NCBI GenBank assembly: GCA_946965045.2
Contig: OX337229.1
Coordinates: 4,092,001-4,156,000 of the forward strand
Reading direction: 5' to 3'
Source: Epithemia pelagica
Lineage: Eukaryota; Bacillariophyta; Bacillariophyceae; Surirellales; Surirellaceae
DNA: 64,000 nt
Positions 37,354 to 45,310 of this stretch are shown piece by piece. Position 1 is the stretch's first letter, and each line of letters begins with the position of its first letter. Both the position numbers and the translations under genes were made by a program. Below the pieces are notes generated by a model. It was not told the DNA's origin, did no database searches, and saw only the letters and a program-made list of their open reading frames with translations.

Positions 37354-40300
37354 ATGAAATCATCTCCATCAACGATCTGTGATGCTGGTGTTTTGGAGAA
37401 GAAACCAGGAGTATTCAAGGCAGGCGCAGGAAAACAAAAGATTGGAATAGTATGCCGCACCACCCCGTTCTGGTTCTGGGCCGTGTCAACCCTGGGATCA
37501 GTAATTTGGATTGACAGGACAGGTGAACACGATGAATCGATCAACGAGACCGCATCGGAACAATGGACTCACTTGCTCGTGCGAAAGAAACCACGAACGG
37601 TGGGAACCAAGCGAAGTTCAAATGGAAAGGCGAAACCGGTTTGGCAAAACAAAATGGAACCGAAGCAAGACGATGAAGGACATTGGAACGAAGCCGATAC
37701 GGTGTTTTTCGATGATGTCTCCCCAGGCCCACAGCACCCAGTTTGGACGGCACATGCTGGACCCAAGTTTGTCATCTGGTGGAAAAGCAGAGCGTCCGCA
37801 GGTCCTCCTCCATCACTTGATTCATGGAAGACGGCCAAACTGAGGTTGGATCATGGAATCCTGGGAGGCGTCACTACCAATGTGGATTGGATGTTCATAT
37901 CGACGAAGTTGTGCTCAAGGAATGACACCAGTCGTTCGTTAGAAGAATGGTGGCAGGGATCGATTGAGCCAGGTCTGTCATCCACTACAGTTCGAGGCAT
38001 CATCGACCCCACGTTGCATGGTCGAGTAAAGGCAAAAGTTTTTGGAGCCGATGGTTTGCTTGATAGAAAATTGAATTGGAAAGATGACAGATGGCAGGAC
38101 CATACGCTGCCCAGTGTCTTTTCTCCCACGGGGCTTGTAACACGCAAGTTAGGAATACGGGAGTTGGCTTCGGCTCTGGACTTTCCAGCTGTGTTAAGCA
38201 AGCAAGCAAGAGATAGCGAACTACGGAACTGGGTATCCAAAATTGGTCCACCATTCAAAACACGGATTCAGATAGTGCACTTACTTCGAAGATATTCAGA
38301 AGGATACGAACAAAAATCACCAACTTCTGAAAGCAAGTCTGAAACGAACTCAAGAGAAACGTTGGGCGACTATGGAATGAAGGAGGACGACGGCGAAGTT
38401 GTATCTCCCGACGACATGGATCCAACGTTGATTGTAGTATCGAATTCGGAGGAAAGAGAAGAAGATAGAAACTTAAAAGCCACCAAGTCTGATGACGCCT
38501 CGATTCCATTCCATTTGTGGAATGATCGAATTTTGAGCGTCTTTCAATTCGAAACGGCACCGGAGGTCGAGAAGGCAATCAACGCATTAGACAGCATTCG
38601 CAAGGGAGCGTTGCGCTATTGGAAGAGGTTGGTGGCACAAGATTTTTGGACGTGGTGGCGACTCCATTATAAAAAGATGGAGGACAAGGAAAGAAAATCC
38701 ACAATTGAATCCGGTTTGAGTGCTCTCCGACACTCAGCCCTGGCATCCTGGTGGGACTGGGATGCCGGATCTTCCCCTTTTTTCTGGAGGATGCCGGATT
38801 TGTCCTGGATGAAGGAGATGCGGGACGGAGTGAAACCAATGTGGACAGGTCCGCCTCCACGATACCGAATCCCTCAACGCCAAAACCCAGACCCCGTGAG
38901 TTTGAGTTTAGAAAAGAAGAAAATCGGAAAAGTGAGAAAAAGAGGATACATCGCTCCTCGTGCGGGGATTCTATCACTTACAAGTTTCTTTTCGGTCCCA
39001 AAAGGGACTGATGATATAAGGATGGTGTATGATGGCACGAAGAGCGGATTGAACCACGTGTTACACGCTCCATGGTTTGGGTTGGCAACAGTCGACACCA
39101 TGCTGAGGACCGTGGAAGCTTGCACGTGGTCAGCGGACAATGATTTCGGGGAGATGTTCCTAAACTTTTGGATACACCCCGAAATCCGAAAGTACACGGG
39201 CGTGGATTTGACCACCCTGTTTCCAGAAGAACTGGGAGACGAAAACGGCGCGAAGGGAAAGCGAAAATGGGAAACTTGGGTCCGCTGTGCAATGGGAGTT
39301 ACTGTCTCCCCATACCAAACGACTCAATGCTCACAAAGAGTCAAGCGAATTGTTTTTGGTTGTCGAACGGATCCGAATAATATCTTTCGTTGGACCGAAG
39401 TGCGTTTGAACCTTCCAGGAAATGAAGACTACGACCCGTCCAAGCCGTGGATATGCAAGCTCCGAGAAGATGGTCGAATTGCAATCGATGTCCACACATA
39501 TGTAGACGATCTTAGAGAAACTGCGCCAACTCAAGAAGAAGCCTGGTTAGCCGCGAGCGCTATGGCCAAGGGATCATCTTACTTTGGACTGCAAGATGCG
39601 GCGCGAAAACGGAGACCACCAAGTCGCTCGCCAGGAGCTTGGGCAGGAGCGGTTGTGGAAACAACGGACGATGCCATATACAAGACAGTCTCCCAGGAAC
39701 GTTGGGATAAGACTCGAAAACACATAAGCACACTTCGAGAGTGGGCTAAATCTGAAAAAGAAATCGATCGAAAAGAGTTAGAAAGGATAAGAGGCTTCCT
39801 TGTGTACGTATCCTTGACTTACCAAAGTCTCGTGCCGTACCTAAAGGGAGTCCACCTAACTCTCGAATCATGGAGACCGGACAGGGATGAGGATGGATGG
39901 AAGATGAGGACGAAGGAACGCGATGAGTTGCTGAACAACGAAGATGTAAGGGAAATCATCCAAGGACCGCCCCCCAAAACAGTAAGAAAGGCCAGACGAT
40001 TCGAAGACAACGTAAAGGCCATGGTCGAATTGACGGCAGCAGAACAGCCTCCAAGATTGTTGGCAAGACCAAAGAAGGGAGCGAGTGTTGTAATCATATT
40101 TGGGGATGCGTCGGGTGAAGGGTTCGGATCTTCACTTTGGATGTATGGCTCAGGTGACGTTGAAACCGAGCACGGATTATGGACGCGTGAATACGGAGCA
40201 CGCTCATCCAATTTCAGGGAGCTTTATAACCTGATATTACGATTGGAATCGTTGGTGTCAGGAGGAAGACTGAAACAAGGAACTGAAGTTTTCATGTTTA

Positions 40301-41031
40301 CTGACAACGCGACAGCGGAGGCTGCCTTTTATCGAGGTACATCCTCCACAAGATTACTGTTTGAATTGGTATTAAGAGCAAGAAAGTTAGAGATGAATGG
40401 AAGCATCTTCATGCGAGTGGTCTGGGTGGCAGGCACTCGCATGATATCACAAGGCACGGACGGACTGTCTCGAGGAGACTTAATGACAGGAGTCATGTCC
40501 GGAAATTCGATGCTCTTTTACGTACCTCTGAATAAATCATGCGAGGAGCGACAACCGGGTGTGGTTGAATGGCTCATCAATACCCATGGCGGAGGATTCT
40601 GGAAATTCCTGGACCCACAGGATTGGTACGACAAAGGTTTCGAACGAGGAAGATTCGTTTGGGCACCACCGCCCGCAATAGCTGACGTCGCAGTGGATCT
40701 CCTTTGCGACTCAAATCATATACGCCCCGACAACGCCCACATCTTTGTTTGCCCAGCACTTATGAGTAATCGATGGAGAAAGAAACTGGGAAAGGTCGCA
40801 GACTTTGTTTTTACCATCCCGGTTGATTGTGCGATTTGGAGTAAAGAACAACATGAACCACTAATAGCTGCGTTTGTTTGCCCCCATTTATCTCGCAGGC
40901 CATGGCAAGTATCCAAAGCAAACAGGATACTGGATGAAGCAAGAGCTGACGTGTCTGAAATGTGGGCATCCAGTCCACCCCATGATGGGCGTTGTTTGCG
41001 CAAATTATGGCTGTACCCGGGGTACGAGTAA
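37354..41031 (+). CDS. YR retrotransposon ORF2, reverse transcriptase and RNase H
   Basis: A 1225-residue polymerase. The N-terminal 500 residues are element-specific. The RT core has IRMVYDGTKSGLN, DNDFGEMFLNFWIHPE (motif A Asp, about 594), RCAMGVTVSPYQTTQ (motif B) and TYVDDLRET (motif C YVDD, about 717). The RNase H follows directly with FGDASGEGFGSSLW (about 917), an NFRELYNL Glu, FTDNATAEAAFY (about 983) and GTDGLSRGD (about 1035), so all catalytic acids are present. This RT-RNase H order with no integrase is as in DIRS/Ngaro-type elements. It is in frame with ORF1 across one TGA, and the first ATG may not be the natural start. The 3' end overlaps ORF3 by 98 nt in another frame. Confidence 0.92.
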   Translation: MKSSPSTICDAGVLEKKPGVFKAGAGKQKIGIVCRTTPFWFWAVSTLGSVIWIDRTGEHDESINETASEQWTHLLVRKKPRTVGTKRSSNGKAKPVWQNKMEPKQDDEGHWNEADTVFFDDVSPGPQHPVWTAHAGPKFVIWWKSRASAGPPPSLDSWKTAKLRLDHGILGGVTTNVDWMFISTKLCSRNDTSRSLEEWWQGSIEPGLSSTTVRGIIDPTLHGRVKAKVFGADGLLDRKLNWKDDRWQDHTLPSVFSPTGLVTRKLGIRELASALDFPAVLSKQARDSELRNWVSKIGPPFKTRIQIVHLLRRYSEGYEQKSPTSESKSETNSRETLGDYGMKEDDGEVVSPDDMDPTLIVVSNSEEREEDRNLKATKSDDASIPFHLWNDRILSVFQFETAPEVEKAINALDSIRKGALRYWKRLVAQDFWTWWRLHYKKMEDKERKSTIESGLSALRHSALASWWDWDAGSSPFFWRMPDLSWMKEMRDGVKPMWTGPPPRYRIPQRQNPDPVSLSLEKKKIGKVRKRGYIAPRAGILSLTSFFSVPKGTDDIRMVYDGTKSGLNHVLHAPWFGLATVDTMLRTVEACTWSADNDFGEMFLNFWIHPEIRKYTGVDLTTLFPEELGDENGAKGKRKWETWVRCAMGVTVSPYQTTQCSQRVKRIVFGCRTDPNNIFRWTEVRLNLPGNEDYDPSKPWICKLREDGRIAIDVHTYVDDLRETAPTQEEAWLAASAMAKGSSYFGLQDAARKRRPPSRSPGAWAGAVVETTDDAIYKTVSQERWDKTRKHISTLREWAKSEKEIDRKELERIRGFLVYVSLTYQSLVPYLKGVHLTLESWRPDRDEDGWKMRTKERDELLNNEDVREIIQGPPPKTVRKARRFEDNVKAMVELTAAEQPPRLLARPKKGASVVIIFGDASGEGFGSSLWMYGSGDVETEHGLWTREYGARSSNFRELYNLILRLESLVSGGRLKQGTEVFMFTDNATAEAAFYRGTSSTRLLFELVLRARKLEMNGSIFMRVVWVAGTRMISQGTDGLSRGDLMTGVMSGNSMLFYVPLNKSCEERQPGVVEWLINTHGGGFWKFLDPQDWYDKGFERGRFVWAPPPAIADVAVDLLCDSNHIRPDNAHIFVCPALMSNRWRKKLGKVADFVFTIPVDCAIWSKEQHEPLIAAFVCPHLSRRPWQVSKANRILDEARADVSEMWASSPPHDGRCLRKLWLYPGYE

Positions 41032-42442
41032 AATGTGCGTCAGCGCTTGGCACGCTGGATGCTATCGCCAAGATGAACAAGACAGATTTCCAATCTTGGA
41101 AGCCGGCGATTTAGACGATGCCTTGTTGGATAGCGAGGGTCATGGCGAGATGGAAGATGATGAAAATCGCTTCCAGGAAGCAAGGGACGGGGACCACCTA
41201 ATGTGCCCTTTTCAGTGTGATTCGTGTACCTTCTATAACTTGAAGGGGCGATACGAGAGAGCGGATTCAGAACAAGATAAGTTGTTGGGTGTTTGCATCC
41301 GAAGAGCGATCCTGGACTCGTTTTGGGCGAGAGAGAGATCGACGGTTGAGAAGAACAATAGAGAAATGAAGAATCTGCGAGTCTTGGGCGAGACAATCGG
41401 TCTTGATGAACCACTACCAGAGCGCGGGCCATTCCCAATCGGAGACACGCAAGGAGTCGGAATCGCAAGTTTGATGCTGATGAAGACGTTAAGCGTCGGA
41501 AGAAACGCCAAGCACATTCAATATGAAACCGCGAGAAAAGTAAGGTCGGTGGTTTCGAACTTCGCCCATACATTGCCGGGATACTCTGGATTATCGACCA
41601 TGGGAGCAAGCGATCGGTCCTCGTTGACATTTACGGCCAGCCCTACAAACAGCCTGTGGTTTAAACGTTTCATGACTGGATGTCACCGCCGTATGGGTGA
41701 TGTCTGGATACCAGATCGAGCAGTCACGTTAGAGGAAGTCCATTGCGGCTTGGAAATCTTGGAGGGGGAATGGAAGAAATCACCTCAAGGACAACGACGA
41801 CTGGAACTGGCACTCACCGGCGCTTTAGTGGTAATCGGGTTTTGCGCAGCGTTAAGGGGGGAAGAAATTCCACAAGTGGATGTTGGATTGTTGCGAAAAT
41901 ACTGGATGGAGGGAGTCAACTACACACCGGCCCCGCACATACCACTGTCACTCGCAGGACGATTTAAACAGACCGATGGTACTTTTCGACTGTACATCCA
42001 GCCGCTCGCAATAAGGACAGGCTCGGGCATCGAGATACGGATTTGGATCGGTCGGGCCATAAAGGAACTTGAACTGAGAAAAGTAACAAACGGCCCAATG
42101 TTTCGCCGAGTCGACAAGGGAGGAAAAGCCAAACGAGCTCTCGTGGGCGACCTGGATTACCTGTTCCATAATTTATGGAAGCGCATCCAGCACAGAAGGC
42201 CTGACTTGATCCCGGACAATACCAAGATAGAGGAAGCGTTCAGCGCGAGACGGTCCTTCCGACGAGGAGCGACCACTACCGCTCAGAACCGAAAGATCAA
42301 AACTGAGATTATCGAAATGAACAATCGGTGGCGCAAACACATCAGGAGCCGGGGTGTGTTGCCTGGAATGAGCATGTTGGAACGATACTCCGATGCAAAG
42401 ACCGCCGTGGAAGCACTGATACAATTTTCGGCAGGTTTGTAA
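40934..42442 (+). CDS. YR retrotransposon ORF3, tyrosine recombinase with N-terminal zinc-finger-like region
   Basis: A 502-residue protein from the first ATG (40934); the frame is open further upstream inside ORF2. Residues about 8-100 hold a Cys/His cluster (CLKCGHPVH, VCANYGC, WHAGCY, CPFQCDSC) suggestive of a zinc-binding module. The recombinase fold follows: ALTGALVVIGFCAALRGEEI with the first catalytic Arg (about 307), ARRSFRRGATT as the box-II H-x-x-R region (about 440) but with Arg where His is usual, NNRWRKH, and MLERYSD with the candidate nucleophilic Tyr (about 484). It should cut and join circular element DNA to target DNA in place of a DDE integrase. Expression is by overlap with ORF2 (98 nt), perhaps by frameshift or a subgenomic RNA. 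Confidence 0.85.
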   Translation: MKQELTCLKCGHPVHPMMGVVCANYGCTRGTSKMCVSAWHAGCYRQDEQDRFPILEAGDLDDALLDSEGHGEMEDDENRFQEARDGDHLMCPFQCDSCTFYNLKGRYERADSEQDKLLGVCIRRAILDSFWARERSTVEKNNREMKNLRVLGETIGLDEPLPERGPFPIGDTQGVGIASLMLMKTLSVGRNAKHIQYETARKVRSVVSNFAHTLPGYSGLSTMGASDRSSLTFTASPTNSLWFKRFMTGCHRRMGDVWIPDRAVTLEEVHCGLEILEGEWKKSPQGQRRLELALTGALVVIGFCAALRGEEIPQVDVGLLRKYWMEGVNYTPAPHIPLSLAGRFKQTDGTFRLYIQPLAIRTGSGIEIRIWIGRAIKELELRKVTNGPMFRRVDKGGKAKRALVGDLDYLFHNLWKRIQHRRPDLIPDNTKIEEAFSARRSFRRGATTTAQNRKIKTEIIEMNNRWRKHIRSRGVLPGMSMLERYSDAKTAVEALIQFSAGL

Positions 42443-42540
42443 ATGGGAATCAGGGCAGAAAGAGATCAAGGACAACGAGAAGCGGCGAAGCAAGAGAGTT
42501 GAGGACAAGAAAGAATGAAGAAGCGCATGCATAACCGAAA

Positions 42541-42973
42541 CGGGGGAATTGGCTCGTCACTACTCTTCCGAGTTGGGACTAGCTCGCTTGTCGTTGCCAG
42601 CTTGCCTGATGAAAATCAAGAATGAAATCCTCCAAACGTTGACCATGGCCTGGCAGCCTATGGAAGATACGGCAGAGCACTTGTGAAGATATTTCGAGGT
42701 GTCTCTGGCTCCGCACTGGGGTTTGGATTGGGATGGATACTTGGTTGGCGTCACACTCGCGCGTAACGGACAGACTGCGTCGGGATCCGAGTCCCGCCAC
42801 GTCTGGAGCGAATCACGATTCTCGCCCACCTTGGGAAAGGAGGGTGGAGGGCATAGCCCCCCCAGAGTATTGGTATGCATAGTAATATATATGTTGTATC
42901 TATTTGGAAGTGAGTCTCGTGAAGAGATTGTTGAGAGAGCACGTCCGTTGGATGAGAAGCGAGGAACTAGTAC
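42541..42973 (+). repeat. Internal repeat B1
   Basis: 433 bp starting CGGGGGAATTGGCTCG and ending GAACTAGTAC. Matches B2 except for nine bases (GTAACGGAC near 42764) missing from B2. Followed by a 23-base spacer and A2. Confidence 0.92.
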
Positions 42974-42996
42974 CGCACCGTACCCCAAAGGTCAAG

Positions 42997-43203
42997 AAGG
43001 GACCGACGGACGAACGACGAAGAAGAATGACGTTGTCACTCAACAAGATCTCATCTCCACGTCAGGATTGGTTGGGTGAAGTTGCAAGATACTTCCCCAA
43101 CCAATCTCTACGGACAAAAGAATTCATAAGTTCACGAAAGGAAGTAACTGCAGTGAATACACGGATCTGATCACCCAGTGTTTTGTTGTGGTTTTTCTTT
43201 TTG
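42997..43203 (+). repeat. Internal repeat A2
   Basis: 207 bp identical to A1, including the hairpin. Separated from B1 by 23 bases (42974-42996) and from B2 by 15 bases (43204-43218). The B1-A2 block models the joined ends of a circular intermediate. Confidence 0.92.
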
Positions 43204-43218
43204 GCCCACCCACCCGCC

Positions 43219-43642
43219 CGGGGGAATTGGCTCGTCACTACTCTTCCGAGTTGGGACTAGCTCGCTTGTCGTTGCCAGCTTGCCTGATGAAAATCAAGAA
43301 TGAAATCCTCCAAACGTTGACCATGGCCTGGCAGCCTATGGAAGATACGGCAGAGCACTTGTGAAGATATTTCGAGGTGTCTCTGGCTCCGCACTGGGGT
43401 TTGGATTGGGATGGATACTTGGTTGGCGTCACACTCGCGCAGACTGCGTCGGGATCCGAGTCCCGCCACGTCTGGAGCGAATCACGATTCTCGCCCACCT
43501 TGGGAAAGGAGGGTGGAGGGCATAGCCCCCCCAGAGTATTGGTATGCATAGTAATATATATGTTGTATCTATTTGGAAGTGAGTCTCGTGAAGAGATTGT
43601 TGAGAGAGCACGTCCGTTGGATGAGAAGCGAGGAACTAGTAC
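43219..43642 (+). repeat. Terminal repeat B2
   Basis: 424 bp, the right end of the element, ending GAACTAGTAC directly against host TGTTTCGCG. Shorter than B1 by a 9-bp deletion. Confidence 0.92.
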
Positions 43643-43812
43643 TGTTTCGCGTGTGACACCAATGTCGGAACAAGCACTTTGATGTCTATATAGGCTAATT
43701 AGTGAGGAATTGGTGGAGTATAACGGTCACTAGCTAGTGCGTAGGATCGACTCCTAAGTGCTCCTCCTTTTCCAGACCAACACACCGACCACAAGAGACA
43801 AACTTCCAGGCA
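43643..43812 (+). repeat. Right host flank repeat of the retrotransposon (170 bp)
   Basis: Perfect copy of 34417-34586 on the other side of the element. Host sequence then continues as GCACAGAAGG, the same as in copy 1. It carries the empty MITE site and the CACTAGCTAGTG palindrome. Confidence 0.9.
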
Positions 43813-43931
43813 GCACAGAAGGAAAACAAGGAGTAGTTCCAGTTCCATATTCCATCGGTAAGACAAGAATTTCGGGTGCCTGGATCATCTACTCGTATCC
43901 CATAGATCCTCATCAACCTAGGAACAGAATC

Positions 43932-44909
43932 ATGTTTCCAACCGCCACGCCCCTTGTCACCACATCCTTGGTGGCTTCGGCTGCCGTGACAGCACCTGCC
44001 GCGACCATTCCCATTGTCGCTGCTAGTACGATTCCCACACCAACTTCGTACGCCACAGCAACTTCTAGTGCTTCGACGTCCACGTCACCTTCGACTGTGA
44101 TGGCTCCTCCAATGGCTGGATTGGGAAAAATTGAACCATCCAATGACAATCAGCCACAACACAACTCTTCTTCCATTACTACACCACCATCGTCGCAGTC
44201 GCCGCCTCCCCAAGGATTGAATGGTAGCAACAACACCAACAAGTCTGCCGCTGCTCGTCGCATTGTCATTGTACCTCAACGAGCCGTGAACGGTGGTTTG
44301 GATTTCAAATTTGACTCTACTCATCCCGATCGGAGCAAGGTGCATCATTTTAGTGCACAAGCTATTTCGACCTTGAGCATGGCCGATTACGAAGGCGCTA
44401 TTCGACAAGTCAATGCCACCATCAAACCTGCTCGATCCACAGCCTTGGATACCGCTCTCTTGGTGACGGGTCCCTTTTGTGTCGTGCCCCTGGCTTTCTG
44501 GGCCGTGCGGCGTTCCCGACAATCCAAACAACGCAAACACTTGTTGCAACAAGCTATTTGGGAATTCAATCAACAGTATGGACCTGAACTGTACATGAAA
44601 TGGAACAAACGTACTAATGGACAAGAGGGATATCTCAGTATTGAACAGATGGATGCAGCAGTCGTCGGAGGACCCCATAAACAACAAACACTACCACCAC
44701 AAGCCGAAATGCATCCCCAACAACAAACACTACCATCACATATGGCAGTGGTTACGACGAATATGCCATCATCACATATGTCGTCCTCAGTTCCGCCACA
44801 GCAGCATCACGCACGTCCTCCACCACGAAGTATTGGAAGAACGGCTATGGCCCCTTCTCCTCCTTCTCAAGACACCAGGGCGTCAACGTTCCAGACCCGT
44901 GTGGTATGA
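43932..44909 (+). CDS. Possible Golgin A7/ERF4-like protein, copy 2
   Basis: A 325-residue copy differing from 23402-24379 by Cys to Ser in the ordered domain (FDSTHPD) and His to Pro near the C-terminus. The IVIVPQRAV, YEGAIRQVNATI and LLQQAIWEFNQQYG segments are unchanged. The retrotransposon ends only about 290 bases upstream, so its distal promoter has been displaced by 9 kb, although the repeated 170-bp host flank restores the proximal sequence. Family assignment remains tentative. Confidence 0.5.
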   Translation: MFPTATPLVTTSLVASAAVTAPAATIPIVAASTIPTPTSYATATSSASTSTSPSTVMAPPMAGLGKIEPSNDNQPQHNSSSITTPPSSQSPPPQGLNGSNNTNKSAAARRIVIVPQRAVNGGLDFKFDSTHPDRSKVHHFSAQAISTLSMADYEGAIRQVNATIKPARSTALDTALLVTGPFCVVPLAFWAVRRSRQSKQRKHLLQQAIWEFNQQYGPELYMKWNKRTNGQEGYLSIEQMDAAVVGGPHKQQTLPPQAEMHPQQQTLPSHMAVVTTNMPSSHMSSSVPPQQHHARPPPRSIGRTAMAPSPPSQDTRASTFQTRVV

Positions 44910-45310
44910 TACCGCCAACCAAAAAGCAAGCTCCAACAAGCGAGAAGCCATGATCATTCTTGCTGAGATTACACGCACCTTTGCGACCTTTCAATCGGTT
45001 CCACAACAGCAACTGGAGTCGTGGTCATTCATCGCATAGCATTGGAAGTGTGCCGGACAAACTTGTGGCTTAGACAAGCCAAGACATTGTGAACCTGGCA
45101 TGAGGTGCGACGATAAGATGAGACCGTTGGAGTGTCAGAAGGATGCTATTGATGCTACGACAAGAACAACAATGGAGAGTTGATTAACTCAGAGTACAGC
45201 ATGTGCCCGCAAACAACTGGATGCTGTAAGCTATAACATTCATTGCTTGTTCTCCCTCCGTGAGTCCAATTTAGGGACTAGGTAGGTAGGTAACGACGTT
45301 GAATAGAAAG
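44910..45310. other. Spacer between ERF4-like and GT-a, copy 2
   Basis: Matches 24380-24790. The protein-like frame continues to 45039. Lacks the SINE-like segment. Confidence 0.35.

Larger units (their letters stand above)
34586..43642 (+). mobile_element. Tyrosine-recombinase retrotransposon with split direct repeats
   Basis: About 9.06 kb, with ORF1 (gag-like), ORF2 (RT and RNase H) and ORF3 (tyrosine recombinase) all on the plus strand. Repeats are arranged A1 (34586-34792), ORFs, B1 (42541-42973), A2 (42997-43203), B2 (43219-43642), the split-direct-repeat plan known from the PAT and Ngaro groups of YR retrotransposons. A1 and A2 are identical over 207 bp; B1 and B2 differ by one 9-bp deletion. 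There is no DDE integrase, aspartic protease or LTR. All ORFs are open apart from one TGA between ORF1 and ORF2. The sequence suggests a recent insertion of a possibly competent element. Confidence 0.92.

Noticed and set aside
34586-43642. LTR retrotransposon or endogenous virus-like element
   Set aside because: No LTR pair, protease or DDE integrase; the interleaved A/B repeats and tyrosine recombinase fit the YR class.
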